From a virus, in the IMG/VR virus record IMGVR_UViG_3300041964_000011, positions 1 through 23,279 of that record: a stretch of 23,279 nt of DNA; one strand, 5' to 3'. Made by a program: the position numbers and the translations under genes. The notes beneath the pieces were generated by a model. That model was not told the DNA's origin. It saw only the letters and a program-made list of their open reading frames with translations, and searched no databases. This document shows, piece by piece, positions 11,348-20,480 of this stretch; position 1 is the first letter of the stretch; each line of letters opens with the position of its first letter.

Positions 11348-11824
11348 ATGGCGAGACGAGCAACGCTAGGTATGGCAATGTCAACGGGCTATGCGCTCGA
11401 CTGTGCAGATGACAACTACTACGCAAGCGGATGGGAACGAGACACCGCTAGATTCTTGAAATACCTAACGAACAAAGGTGTTCTGACGGGATGGGAGTAT
11501 GAGCCGGAGACTTTCCTCTTCACGGGGAACGGATACAAACGCGGGCCGTGGGCGTACAAGCCCGATTTTGCCGTGCGTTTCAGCCTCGATGCCCCTAAAG
11601 CCTATCTCAAGTTGCTTCAAGACATGGGATTCGAACATGCGCAGCCTGGGCTGCTTGTCTTCTGGGAAGTCAAAGGACAGGAGACCGGGAGCGACAGAAG
11701 CAAGTGGCGTAGATTTCGCAGCCACGTAGGGTATCCGCTAGAGATTGTGGCAAGAGAAAAGATGCTCATGATACAGACAGGCTTCAAGCCTTTGATTCCA
11801 GAATGGGAGAGTCACATAAGGTGA
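11348..11824 (+). CDS. PD-(D/E)XK nuclease-like protein beside the terminase
   Basis: 158 residues. An N-terminal helix SGWERDTARFLKYLTNKGV (about 27-46) precedes strands WEYEPETFLF and WAYKPDFAVRF, where P-D supplies the first acidic residue (about 76). FWEVKGQETG (about 105-114) supplies the E-x-K pair, followed by a helix and VGYPLEIVAREKM. This order is the PD-(D/E)XK fold seen in DUF1064-type and resolvase-like phage nucleases. These often lie in packaging modules and may resolve branched DNA before packaging. Its stop (TGA 11822-11824) overlaps GTG 11821 of the next gene. The frame is intact. Confidence 0.7.
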   Translation: MARRATLGMAMSTGYALDCADDNYYASGWERDTARFLKYLTNKGVLTGWEYEPETFLFTGNGYKRGPWAYKPDFAVRFSLDAPKAYLKLLQDMGFEHAQPGLLVFWEVKGQETGSDRSKWRRFRSHVGYPLEIVAREKMLMIQTGFKPLIPEWESHIR

Positions 11825-12354
11825 CTGACATAGAACGTCGCAAGAATAACCGGATAGACCAGATTACTCCGGAAGAGAGGGCGACACTGGCCCACCAGCT
11901 TGCTATCGAGTATGCTGAGGGAACTACATATGCGCAGATGGGTAGAACGCACAGCATAACCACTGCCGCCGTGAAGACATTGCTCCAAGAGCATGCCGCG
12001 TATATCCGAAATGCACGTCCTGATACCAGGAGCTTGCAAGAGGAAGAATACATGCGGATGTACGGGGAGATGAAGCGTATCGACCCTACAGACAACAGCA
12101 TATCCGCTCTGATACGTGCGAAAGCTATTGAAGCTAGGATACAGCTATTGACCCGTCGGGACAAGTTGCTTGGACACGAATTGCAGGGGGACATGGACGG
12201 AGCCGTGAATACGGTGGCCGAGATGGTTCGCGCAATGAACCAGAGGGGGGACTTCGACGGAGTATCCGCGATGGACCTAGGGAAGCTGCACCAAGACGAA
12301 GAGGATGTAGTCGAGGCGGAAGTGATTGAGGATGATACCGACAGACCAGAATAA
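11803..12354 (+). CDS. terS: terminase small subunit
   Basis: About 177-183 residues. Residues about 25-70 form a helix-turn-helix region (ERATLAHQLAIEYAEGTTYA, then HSITTAAVKTLLQEH), the DNA-recognition part of small terminases. A central helical region (residues about 85-130, RAKAIEARIQLLTRRDKLLG) would mediate ring assembly. The very acidic C-terminus (EEDVVEAEVIEDDTDRPE) would contact the large subunit. ATG 11803 and GTG 11821 are both possible; GTG overlaps the upstream stop as GTGA and has GGGAGAG about 10 nt before it, so I favour GTG although the longer frame is listed. It overlaps the large-subunit gene by about 23 nt, the usual order. Confidence 0.85.
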   Translation: MGESHKVTDIERRKNNRIDQITPEERATLAHQLAIEYAEGTTYAQMGRTHSITTAAVKTLLQEHAAYIRNARPDTRSLQEEEYMRMYGEMKRIDPTDNSISALIRAKAIEARIQLLTRRDKLLGHELQGDMDGAVNTVAEMVRAMNQRGDFDGVSAMDLGKLHQDEEDVVEAEVIEDDTDRPE

Positions 12355-13945
12355 GGTATCGTCCACAGACCAGAAGAAGCTCATGCGCCTATGGATGGCG
12401 CGTCCGGAAGTGTTCTTCAAAAATGTGTTGGGCTGGGAGCCGTGGGAGAAGCAGGTTGAAATACTCCACAGCATCCGAGACAACAGGGAGACGATGGTAC
12501 AGTCTTGCAACGCTGCTGGCAAGAGTTGGCTGGCTGCTGGCATCGTGATATGGTGGATGATTACGAGGTTCAACGGCAAGGTTATAACCACTGCTCCTAC
12601 ATGGCGTCAGGTACAGGACGTACTCTGGGCGAAGATAGGCAGTCAGGCGGCTAAGGCTCCGGTCTTGGGATTGAAGCCGATGCAGACTGCGATGAACATG
12701 GACAAGGACTGGTTTGCTAGAGGGTTGAGTACGAGACAGCCCGAGAAGTTCGCCGGTTACCACGGAAACGTCTTGATGGTGGTTGACGAGGCCAGCGGTG
12801 TCGTAGGTGAGGGGCTATGGGCTGCTATGGACGGTAACTTGACCGACTTCAAGAATGACCGGATGCTAGCAATTCGGAAACCCTACTGACCCGACGGGAG
12901 AGTTCTACCGCCGATGCACTAGGCCGATGAAGGGTATCCGGAATACGATAAAGATTTCTGGCGTACGACACGCCGAACGTCAAGTACCAGAAGCAGGTTG
13001 TACCCAACCTAATCTCATACGAGATGGTTAAGCAGAAGGAAGTGGACTGGGGATGGAACAGCCCGCTCTTCCAGGTGAGAATACTTGGGGAGTTTCCGAG
13101 GACAGGTGGAGAGAGCCTCTTCCCTCTTGCTTGGTTGGACAGGGCATTCAACTACGATACGTCTGCTGCGTTCGACCCGGTTGCTGGGGACACGTTCTTC
13201 CAGATGCCAGACCTCTCTGCCGAGCAAGGTGGGGTCAAGGTGATTGGGTTCGACGTTGCTGCCGGTGGTGAGGACAAGAATGCTCTATGTTTCCGCACTG
13301 GCTTGAAGGTGCAGAACATCGTATCTTGGTACGCGCAAGACACCACGGAACTGCTTGAGGCGCAGGACATGTATGGGAAATACTTGAGGAAAGGCGATGG
13401 GGAAGCGCAGCCCTTCTCTATACGGATGGGTTGACAGGTACGCACCCGATGTTGTCTACATCGACGCACTGGGACCGGGTAAGCCGATATACGATGAGGC
13501 CAGGAAGCACAAGCTGAGGAACAGCGAGAGGTACGGCCCTTTGAGGATTCGTGCGTTCAAGGCTTCCAACAGCCCACTGAGAGAAGAGATGTTTGCCAAC
13601 GCCAAGGCGGAGGCTTACTGGAACGTGAGAGAGTTGCTTCGTCTCAACCAGCTTGACCTAAGCATGGTTCAAGGGGACGTTAGGGACGAGATAGAGAAGC
13701 AGGCTTTTGCTATACGTTGGAAGCAGAATGCCAAAGGCGCTATCCAGATAGAAGACAAGAGGACAATGAAGGCCAGAGAAGGGTTCTCACCGGACGAGTT
13801 GGAAGCATTGATAATGTCTTTCTACGGTGCGAAGAACCCCAAGGTTAATCCATACGCTACTCGCAAGTTGATGTACGAGCCGCCCTCTCCGGAGGACCGA
13901 GGACACGACATGGTGAGAAGCTTTGACTATCCAATTGGGAGATAA
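12332..13945 (+). CDS. terL: terminase large subunit (three frame changes)
   Basis: The packaging motor: ATPase plus nuclease that cuts concatemers and drives DNA into the prohead. The N-terminal ATPase has WEPWEKQVEIL (adenine-binding region), the Walker A variant SCNAAGKSW (about residue 60), the ITTAPTWRQVQDVLW coupling segment and Walker B VLMVVDEASG. The nuclease half has VIGFDVAAGGEDKNA with its first Asp, DVVYIDALGPG with the second, and FSPDELEAL with the third. The frame changes near 12878, 12960 and 13415-13432; between them the natural sequence resumes (GNPTDPTGEFYRR, then AYDTPNVKYQKQVVPN, then RYAPDVVYIDALG). About 535 residues, normal for the family. ATG 12332 lies in the end of terS. 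Confidence 0.92.
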
Positions 13946-13948
13946 TAG

Positions 13949-15406
13949 ATGCCGACAGACTTGAAACCACCTACTAATGCGAGGAAGTACGAAGTCGGTA
14001 CTGCCCTTGATTTTAATAGGCAGTACAGGGACCAAGCATCGTACGGTGAAATACTTGCGCTAGAGGACCGTCCAAGTGCAATGGACATTTGGAACATGAT
14101 AGGGAATGACGCGCAGGCACACCAGTTGTTTCACTGCCCTGAAGCTCCCTCTGAAGAGTGTCGAGTTTGAAATACTTGCCACTGAGGGGGATAAGGGAGA
14201 GAGGGACTTCGTTGAGTGGGCTATGAATGCTACGGCGCGGCAGGGGGGCATGACTACCCCAATGCGCACGGTAGTTGCCCAGATGGGTAACGCAATAGCA
14301 TTCAGGTATGCACCATTCGAGAAGGTCTGGCGTGTGGTTGAGGATGGGCAATACAAGGCTATCACACACTGCACAAGCTTGCGTATCGACCACCTTCGAC
14401 CGTGACTATACGAGGCGACGAGAACGGCAGCTTCAACGGATTCATACAGAGGGCATACAAGGGTAACAGATACAAGACGGTGCCGGTTACTCCGCAGCGC
14501 TCTCTTGTGTATATCCACAACTTCGACGTTGCTGGCTTGACCGGAATGACAGGCTTCGACGCGGTGTACAAGAACTACTTAAACAAGTTGAAGGTATCGT
14601 TCTTCTACTACGCATTCTTGAGAATGTGGCATTCCCGAGAACACTAGTGAAGGTGGCAGGAGATGACCCCGAAGAACTACAGGGCTTGCTCGACAAGGCG
14701 AGGATGCTTGCATCGCAGGGCATCATTGGACTATACGATACCGAACAGATTGAGACCTATGAATCTCAGAGGACGACAAGCGACTACCAGAATGCCTTGA
14801 GTATCTTGACTGGCAGATGGCGAAGGCTGTGCTTGGACAGTTTCTCGACTTGGGAACCAGTGGAGAGCGAGGCAGCTATGCGCTATCCAAGGACAAGAGC
14901 AGCTTCTTCTACAATGCATTGGAAGCTGTACTACTTGACATTTCTGATGCGATTAACAACTATGTCATTGCTGACCTCGCACAGTACAACTTCGGGCAAG
15001 ATGCGGCGTTCCCGCGTATTAGATTCAAGCCTCTCAATGACGAGACAGCGGATGCGGTCTTGGAAACGTATAGACAGATAATCATGGCGAACACCCCGAA
15101 CATAACGCCAACGTTCATGCTGCAACTAATGAAGCGCGTTGAGGAAATACTTGGGTTGGAGCTTGACCCGCTCAGTGAGTACAGCAATGAGGAATACTTG
15201 GAAGTACTCAAGACTATTCCTACTGCGCGTGAACACTTGCTGTCCAAGGAGAGCAGGGCTGGTGCTGGTCAGAATGCTACTACGGGTGTTGACAAGAATG
15301 CAACAACGAAGGTGGCGGCGGTACTGTTACCGAAGCCAGGGATGGAAAGCGCACGGAAACCAAGTCCGAGCAGGGTAGCGCTTGTCAGACGAGGCCGACA
15401 TCGTAA
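13949..15406 (+). CDS. portal protein, DUF935/Mu gp29-like (about five frame changes)
   Basis: The portal is the dodecameric channel at the capsid vertex through which DNA enters and leaves. Natural sequence can be followed through the frames: YGEILALEDRPS, LKLPLKSVEFEILA, DFVEWAMNATARQGGM, AIAFRYAPFEKVWRVVEDGQ, then SFFYYAFLENVAFPRTLVKV after a change near 14620, LDWQMAKAVLGQFLDLGTSG, FPRIRFKPLND and a C-terminal tail GGGGTVTEARDGKRTETKS ending at TAA 15404-15406. Frame changes lie near 14132, 14365, 14618, 14810 and 15315. The total is about 485 residues, right for DUF935-type portals. ATG 13949 has GGGAG about 9 nt upstream. It follows terL by three bases. The breaks are probably consensus errors because all core segments survive. 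Confidence 0.85.
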
Positions 15407-15467
15407 GCCAGATGCGAGGCCCGAAGGCACCGACCAAGCCGAAGAGGGCAAGGAGGTTCGGCAGATA

Positions 15468-15869
15468 ATGGAGACATTCGAACTAACACTAGCACCAAAC
15501 AGCGACCTGCTCTTGGAGCTAGCTAGGCGAAAGAAGTCAAACTTTGACGGAATACCTAGCAAGCACCCCGAGAGAAAAGGCCAGCTAAACAAGAGCAAGT
15601 TGAAGAATTGGGTCGAGAAGAATGGTGGCTTGCCCACGTATATCAACTCAATCGCAACGGCTCTTCTCAGGGAACATCCGGGATGGGGTATAGGCAGGGT
15701 GATTGCAACAGCGGTAAACATGGTTAAGAAGATGTGTGCTGGCGGTGGGACAGGCATCGTAAAGAAGGTGTCTACTGCTGTCAAGAAGGCGGCTTGCGCT
15801 GCTGTCGCATCTTGGAACAAGAAGAAGGCTACGCGTCGGAAGAAATTGACGCGCACACGCTTGAAATGA
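15468..15869 (+). CDS. head-module protein, basic, unknown (possible N-terminal part of the protease gene)
   Basis: ATG 15468 has AAGGAGG (15450-15456) about 11 nt upstream. The product starts METFELTLAPNSDLLLELAR and contains KLKNWVEKNGGLPTYINSIA, a helical GWGIGRVIATAVNMVKKMC segment and a Lys/Ala-rich C-terminus (AACAAVASWNKKKATRRKK). Similar NWVEKxGGLPxYI segments occur, as I recall, in actinobacterial phage proteins next to or fused with the prohead protease. The end is uncertain: a neighbouring frame continues EEIDAHTLEMTEREVGEMP up to the protease, so this may be one gene with it. An 18-residue basic frame (15412-15468) lies just upstream and is not called. Confidence 0.6.
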   Translation: METFELTLAPNSDLLLELARRKKSNFDGIPSKHPERKGQLNKSKLKNWVEKNGGLPTYINSIATALLREHPGWGIGRVIATAVNMVKKMCAGGGTGIVKKVSTAVKKAACAAVASWNKKKATRRKKLTRTRLK

Positions 15870-15930
15870 CTGAGAGGGAAGTGGGCGAGATGCCCCAACC
15901 CCAATCAGAATACGTGCTGATATACGTGAG

Positions 15931-17178
15931 ATGGGGGAGAGCATTCCGTCTAACCTATTAGCAACCGATGATGAGGCGTTCGCCTTCATGGGAATAGAAC
16001 TAACAGACGAAGAACGTGAGGGGGTGAACAACTTGGATATGGAAGAATACCTAGGACTGGCTGAGGGCGCTGCAAAGGAAGCGGCTGTTTCCTGGTTCCC
16101 CGTGCTTGATATGGCGGCTGCTGAGAAGGTATCAGACAACCTGTACGAGAAAGAGATTATACGTGCGGGTGTCATAAAGGATGCCAAGACCGGCAAGGAA
16201 ATCAAGTTCGACGCTAGTTTCATGAAAGAGTTTAAGGAAAACTTCGAGGCCGTTCTTGCAAGCGAAGGATACGTGCCGGTGCAGGACGTGACCGACGACA
16301 ACAAGCACACTGATGCTACGCAGTATCAGGTGGGCATCGTCAATAAGATGCGTCTTGACGACGAGCAGAACCCAACGAAGGTCATCGCTCAGATTAAGCT
16401 GAACGAAGACATGCGCAAGGTGGTGGACTTCAACCCTAAGATTGGCGTAAGCATAGGGGCGTCGTACTCACACCTGAGCGAAGATGGCAGGCCCACCAAC
16501 GTATTTCCAAGGCATGTTGCTATTACGCACAGGCCGAAGTTGAAGGGCATGGATTCTTGGAAGAATCTAATCAAGATGTCCGATGCTGGTGAAGCACTCA
16601 CGCTTGACCTGACGGACGCGGATTACGTAGAAGAGACGGAAGTAAACGACGAAAGGAAGGTGACAGAAATGGCAGAAGAGGCAAAGAACACAATCAACCT
16701 TACAGAGTTGATGCAGGACGAGGCGTTCAAGAGTGCTTTCAACGACGCGGTTTCTACTCAGGTAGCGAACTTGACGGAAGAGAAGGACAAGGAAATCGAG
16801 CGTCTACAGAAGTCAGTGGGCGAGGTACAGCGCAGCAGCTACGAGCAGGCAGTTAATCTGGCTGTTGAGAGCTACGCGCAGGCTGGCGTTCCGAAGCCGA
16901 TTAGGGATACCGCAAAGGCACTCCTACTAAGCTTCGAGGCTGGCGAAGAGGCCAAGACCCTCAACCTAACCGAAGGCGAAGGCGACGACAAGAAGCAGGT
17001 CGAGCTTAGCCGTTGGGAGACCGTAACACGTCTACTTGATGAGGTCAAGGGCGTGGTTGACATGACCGAAGAGCAGGGCAGCGGCGAAGAGGACGAGAGC
17101 AACGGCGCTCTTACGGGCGATGCTCGTAAGGCAGCGGTTGAAGGTCTCGTAGGACTTGCCCGCGCAAACCGTAAGTAA
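15931..17178 (+). CDS. prohead protease-scaffold fusion, Mu I-like
   Basis: About 415 residues. The first half (to about 225) looks like a Mu gpI-type prohead protease: YQVGIVNKMRLDDEQNPTKV, then AQIKLNEDMRKVVDFNPKIG, VSIGASYSHL (candidate catalytic Ser and His) and FPRHVAITHRPKLKGMDSW. The second half is scaffold-like: NTINLTELMQDEAF, a long charged coiled coil (LTEEKDKEIERLQKSVGEVQ), and an acidic C-terminus. The protease would mature the capsid and remove the scaffold. The start is uncertain: the frame stays open upstream as PIRIRADIRE to the CCCCAACCCC run at 15893-15902, where ATG 15890 could be the true start if the C count is wrong. It ends 30 nt before the decoration gene. Confidence 0.8.
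   Translation: MGESIPSNLLATDDEAFAFMGIELTDEEREGVNNLDMEEYLGLAEGAAKEAAVSWFPVLDMAAAEKVSDNLYEKEIIRAGVIKDAKTGKEIKFDASFMKEFKENFEAVLASEGYVPVQDVTDDNKHTDATQYQVGIVNKMRLDDEQNPTKVIAQIKLNEDMRKVVDFNPKIGVSIGASYSHLSEDGRPTNVFPRHVAITHRPKLKGMDSWKNLIKMSDAGEALTLDLTDADYVEETEVNDERKVTEMAEEAKNTINLTELMQDEAFKSAFNDAVSTQVANLTEEKDKEIERLQKSVGEVQRSSYEQAVNLAVESYAQAGVPKPIRDTAKALLLSFEAGEEAKTLNLTEGEGDDKKQVELSRWETVTRLLDEVKGVVDMTEEQGSGEEDESNGALTGDARKAAVEGLVGLARANRK
16669..17178 (+). CDS. nested in-frame scaffold protein
   Basis: Inside the protease-scaffold gene, AAAGGAAGG (16652-16660) lies 8 nt before ATG 16669, giving MAEEAKNTINLTELMQDEAF and the complete scaffold half (169 residues). Separate translation of the scaffold from an internal start is known for lambda (C/Nu3) and Mu (I/Z). 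It gives an excess of scaffold over protease. The strong site placed exactly between the two domains is the evidence. The product is highly acidic and helical, as scaffolds are. Confidence 0.65.
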   Translation: MAEEAKNTINLTELMQDEAFKSAFNDAVSTQVANLTEEKDKEIERLQKSVGEVQRSSYEQAVNLAVESYAQAGVPKPIRDTAKALLLSFEAGEEAKTLNLTEGEGDDKKQVELSRWETVTRLLDEVKGVVDMTEEQGSGEEDESNGALTGDARKAAVEGLVGLARANRK

Positions 17179-17208
17179 TTCTAACCACAAGAAAGGAGTG
17201 TGAGAGAT

Positions 17209-17667
17209 ATGGCATTGTTGAAGTCACGTTTTGAGTTCGGTGACTACCTTCCAGTGAGGTGCCCAACGGGTGCTACATTGGTTGGTGGACGCCTAGTGCG
17301 TATCAACGCGGCCCTAGGCGGCTACGATGGTCTGCACGGAAAGCCAACAGTTGAGCATACGTTCGCACGTACGCACATCCCGTATGGCGTAAACGAGTAC
17401 GATGTACTTGGCGGAGAAGAGGGTTCCGTAAACAGGAACCACACGATTCTACTATTGGAAGCTAACGGAGCTATTGCTGCGGGCGACCTTGTTGTTCCAT
17501 CTGTAGCGGCTAACGCTGCTGCGGCTGACGCGGGTAGGGTTGTAACGATGGGTGCTGGTGCTGTCAACGAGGTAATCATTGGACAGGCACTACACGCAGT
17601 CGGAAGCGCAGGCGAAAAGGTGTGGGTAGCGATTCCGTTCGGATTCCTACGTCACAGCGGAACCTAA
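17209..17667 (+). CDS. capsid decoration/accessory protein, DUF2190-like
   Basis: 152 residues starting MALLKSRFEFGDYLPVRCPT. AAAGGAG (17192-17198) lies 10 nt before ATG 17209. The sequence is beta-rich, with GGRLVRINA, a central HTILLLEANGAIAAGDLVVPS and DAGRVVTMGAGAVNEVIIGQALHAVGSAGEKVWVAI. The G-x-ALHAVGSAGEKVWVAI end matches the DUF2190 pattern of small capsid proteins (compare GxAlxaaaaGExvxVxl). Its place between scaffold and major capsid protein is where decoration or stabilisation proteins such as lambda gpD are encoded. The frame is intact. Confidence 0.7.
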   Translation: MALLKSRFEFGDYLPVRCPTGATLVGGRLVRINAALGGYDGLHGKPTVEHTFARTHIPYGVNEYDVLGGEEGSVNRNHTILLLEANGAIAAGDLVVPSVAANAAAADAGRVVTMGAGAVNEVIIGQALHAVGSAGEKVWVAIPFGFLRHSGT

Positions 17668-17698
17668 ACTACTAACTAATTGAAAGGGGGTGTAGCAC

Positions 17699-18635
17699 AT
17701 GGCTACAGGAGCAGCAGAAGGACATTTCAGTAATCAGCATGCGAATGCGCCTACAGTTAAGCAGTACTTGAAGGAGCCTACTCTTATCAGGGATGCTATT
17801 AACGACTTGTCTGCCGACCAGTTCATCACTGAGTCACTATTCACTCAGGGCTACAACGCTCAGGGTGGAGCGGTCAAGTACATGCAGGATGCGGTTAAGA
17901 AGTACGTCGAAGAGGGTTACGACCCAGGCGAAGACTTCAGCATCGCAGAAGGCACCGAGTTCCATCAGGTCTACCAGACGGAACCGGCAGAGGTTGTTGA
18001 GCGTGTGAAGAAGTACGCAATCGAGGGTTGGATTACGTACGAGGACGAAGACCGTAACCAGCTTGGCTCACTTGCGCGTCTAACGACACGTATGATGAAC
18101 ACGATGGTTAAGTACTTCGACAGCACGGCACTCAACATGCTGGCTACGCACACGGGCGTACAGACGATGAACAGGACGGCAAGGTGGGACACCACCACGA
18201 CGACCACCATCGTTGACGACATCATGCTTGCTGCGGATATGCTTGCAGACGAGGCACTGACTGGTGGCGAGACTTACAACGCAAACACCTTGGTTATAAG
18301 CCGCAAGACCTACTCAGGCGCTGCGTCGTAACAAGGAAATCCAGAACATGTTTGACAGCGACGACGGACCAACCAACAGCGACCTTCGCTTCGGCGGGCA
18401 GCTAACAAGCTTGGCGGGTATCCCGATTCTCATGTCACCGTTCATGCGTGACAACATGGCATTCTTGATGGAGCGTGGAACCATCGGCGGCATCGCTGAC
18501 GAGATTCCATTGACCCTTCTACCTATCGAGCGCGTTGCACGATTCGAGAGAATCTACGTACGTGCAAAGAGGTTGACGGTTGCGTTCCTAACGGACCCGA
18601 AGGCTATGGTTCGTATCCAGAACATCAACGTTTAA
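17699..18635 (+). CDS. major capsid protein (one frame change)
   Basis: AAAGGGGGTG lies before ATG 17699. The product is about 311 residues, HK97-type by context and pattern: an N-terminal helical arm (KQYLKEPTLIRDAINDLSAD), VVERVKKYAIEGWITYEDED (E-loop and spine-helix area), IVDDIMLAADMLADEAL, NTLVISRKTYSALRRNKEIQ, then GQLTSLAGIPILMSPFMRDN, LMERGTIGGIADEIPL and a final AKRLTVAFLTDPKAMVRIQN. The frame breaks at the GG near 18318-18319 (one base too many); the protein then resumes LRRNKEIQNMFDS. The order (scaffold, decoration, this gene, connectors) and length support the assignment. The break is most likely a sequence error, since a phage cannot do without this gene. Confidence 0.9.
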
Positions 18636-18652
18636 TTTCTAAGGAGATACAC

Positions 18653-19060
18653 ATGGCATATGAAGTCATCATGGACAGGGTTGTAGCGCCACATCGCTAC
18701 ACAGAGTCAACTGGTGCCATCGCTGACCACTCAACGCCAGAGGAAGAGCTTGCTGTAAACGAGCGTGGAGCGCCCCTAGAGGCGTTCCGCGTTCTAAGCA
18801 AGGGCGACATCCTATACACGGACGACGCTGACCTCAACTCTCTGTCGGATGAGCAGAAGCAGAAGGCAGGCGAGTTGCTTTGGGTCAAGAACGAGCGTTA
18901 CCTGAATGAGCATACCAAGCTCAATTCACTCAGGAAGCTAGAGGCAGCGCAGCCGCGTACAGCGGAGCCGCAGCCGAATGCAGGCGCTCCGGAAGACAAG
19001 AGCGCCAGCAGGCGTGGCGGTGCCAAGAGAGGGCCAGCCAGCGCAGCAGGCGACCAGTAA
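18653..19060 (+). CDS. head-module protein, unknown, with disordered C-terminus
   Basis: 135 residues starting MAYEVIMDRVVAPHRYTEST, with AAGGAG eight to nine bases before the ATG. Residues 1-90 look folded (short strands, then a helical SLSDEQKQKAGELLWVKNERYL). The last 35 residues are Pro, Ala and Gln rich and basic (ASRRGGAKRGPASAAGDQ), probably disordered. Small proteins at this position, between capsid and connector genes, are commonly of unknown function. The folded part could sit on the capsid or at the neck. The frame is intact, and 26 nt separate it from the next gene. Confidence 0.7.
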   Translation: MAYEVIMDRVVAPHRYTESTGAIADHSTPEEELAVNERGAPLEAFRVLSKGDILYTDDADLNSLSDEQKQKAGELLWVKNERYLNEHTKLNSLRKLEAAQPRTAEPQPNAGAPEDKSASRRGGAKRGPASAAGDQ

Positions 19061-19086
19061 GATAATACATTTAGGAGGGAGCGGGC

Positions 19087-19470
19087 ATGCCTTACATAGA
19101 CCCTCAAGATATACGTGAGCATTTGAGAGGCTCTGGTTCTATACAGCAGCCAACGTTGGTCGAAGTGATGACTGCGGTAGAGTCTTACGTGAAGATGAGA
19201 CTAAACATGGACCCGCTCCCACCCGATAATCCGGTAGTGAAGGATATTATCCGGGAGCTATCCATAGCTAAGATTATAACCGACCTGATGAACCCTACGG
19301 GGGAAGACTTGAGCAGGGCGGAGTACCACAGAAGGAACGCACTTGCTATGATTAATGATGCGAAGCGAGACGGTCTTGTACCGTTTAGCAGTGGGAACAG
19401 GGTCATAAGCAAGGAAGTGTATAACCCATACCCCGAGCCGTTCTTTAGTAGAGAGGACTTCCTACCCTAG
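19087..19470 (+). CDS. head-tail connector/adaptor protein
   Basis: 127 residues with AGGAGGGAG just before ATG 19087. It is mainly helical: MPYIDPQDIREHL, then PTLVEVMTAVESYVKMRLNM, VKDIIRELSIAKIITDLMNP, RAEYHRRNALAMINDAKRDG and a Pro/Phe-rich tail (YNPYPEPFFSREDFLP). Length, helical make-up, and position right after the capsid genes fit a gp6/gp15-type adaptor that docks on the portal and prepares it for the tail. It shares one base with the next gene (TAGTG). Assignment is by context; no diagnostic motif is seen. Confidence 0.65.
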   Translation: MPYIDPQDIREHLRGSGSIQQPTLVEVMTAVESYVKMRLNMDPLPPDNPVVKDIIRELSIAKIITDLMNPTGEDLSRAEYHRRNALAMINDAKRDGLVPFSSGNRVISKEVYNPYPEPFFSREDFLP

Positions 19471-19952
19471 TGGCTACCATGCGCATGACTATACGTGTGC
19501 ATTCCGAGTTCGGAGACATGGCAGATGACCTGCTTAGAATGCAGAAGGAAACCAACTTCTCGCAGACGGTGTTGAATGGCATAAACGCCATACAGAAGTT
19601 CCAGAGACAGTATGCTCCGATTGGCAAGACGGGTAAGGGACCGCACGGGAACATACCCAGAAGCATAAAGCCAGCCAGGGTTCACACCAGACCTGATGGA
19701 AGTGCGTGGGCTGAGAGCAAGACAGACTACGGCCCTGCTATATTTACAAGTGAGGGTACTGGACAGTTCGGACCTCGCAAGAGACCGTACTTCATTGCTC
19801 GACACAGCAGCAGCTACAACTCTAGGGGCTACTGGCATCCGGGACAGAGAGGCACCAACTGGTGGGATAGGGGAGCCAACTTTGGTTCCGTTATTGCCCT
19901 CTCCGGCTTTCAGCGCAAGGTAGAGAGAATACTTGGAATGAGGACTAGATAA
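19470..19952 (+). CDS. neck/tail-completion protein, HK97 gp10-like by position
   Basis: 160 residues starting at GTG 19470 (VATMRMTIRVHSEF) within the previous stop, or ATG 19479. It has an N-terminal strand, a helix ADDLLRMQKETNFSQTVLNG, then AIQKFQRQYAPIGKTGKGPH, WAESKTDYGPAIFTSEGTGQ and a basic aromatic C-terminus (KRPYFIARHSSSY, GTNWWDRGANFGS). The YAPIGKTG...YA/YG...F-x-E-x-GTG...RPY/F pattern is that of gp10/gpZ-type neck proteins (compare APvdTGxLrxS and YAxyvExGT). They join the connector to the tail tube. The gene order, adaptor before and tail terminator after, agrees. Confidence 0.7.
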   Translation: MATMRMTIRVHSEFGDMADDLLRMQKETNFSQTVLNGINAIQKFQRQYAPIGKTGKGPHGNIPRSIKPARVHTRPDGSAWAESKTDYGPAIFTSEGTGQFGPRKRPYFIARHSSSYNSRGYWHPGQRGTNWWDRGANFGSVIALSGFQRKVERILGMRTR

Positions 19953-19954
19953 AA

Positions 19955-20455
19955 ATGGCACAAGACGCAATGAGGATGGACCTGTACACGGCTGTAGATG
20001 CCATAGGTTCGGCTCTTAGGGATTTGGCTACTACAGGGCATGATGGTGTCTTTCAGGACAGCCTCTATCCAGTACCGGATATGCTCGACATTGCTGAGGG
20101 AAGGCCGGTTATGACCGTGCGCTTCGATGGGATTGCGGGGGACGACTGGAACAGGTTGCAAGAGATGATTGAGCCGCCAAAGAGTCCGTCGGACTTGCGT
20201 TTCGAGGTTCGGATATACCATCCACCGAACATACCAAGCACGGTGCCATACGACACAGACCCTTACATATACGCGCAAGAGCAGGTTATGAAAGGGACTA
20301 GCGAGTTCTACAAGAACCTCCGCGCTGATAATACGTTGGGGGATTTGGTCATGGATGTTCTAATCTTGGGTAGTGTTGCGGGAGACCTCTTCGACCCAAG
20401 AAACAACAGAGAATTTTACGGGCATGAGATAATGCTTGTAACCAGTACATACTAG
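19955..20455 (+). CDS. tail terminator-like protein
   Basis: 166 residues, starting two bases after the neck-protein stop (TAAAAATGG region). It begins MAQDAMRMDLYTAVDAIGSA, then helices and strands: PVMTVRFDGIAGDDWNRLQE, FEVRIYHPPN (central strand), YIYAQEQVMKGTSEFYKNLR, LGDLVMDVLILGSVAGDLFD and a last strand HEIMLVTSTY. The alternation of an N-terminal helix, central strands, a long helix and an L-x-x-L-V-x-D-x-x-x-x-G stretch fits tail terminators (lambda gpU-like), which cap the tail tube. Position just before the tail-tube genes supports this. The family is not proven from sequence. Confidence 0.6.
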   Translation: MAQDAMRMDLYTAVDAIGSALRDLATTGHDGVFQDSLYPVPDMLDIAEGRPVMTVRFDGIAGDDWNRLQEMIEPPKSPSDLRFEVRIYHPPNIPSTVPYDTDPYIYAQEQVMKGTSEFYKNLRADNTLGDLVMDVLILGSVAGDLFDPRNNREFYGHEIMLVTSTY

Positions 20456-20480
20456 TATAAAGAAAGGAAAGGGGGCAAGC

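Noticed and set aside
18300-18340. Programmed frameshift in the major capsid gene
   Set aside because: No slippery heptamer or downstream structure is evident, and other essential genes have similar breaks, so sequence error is simpler.
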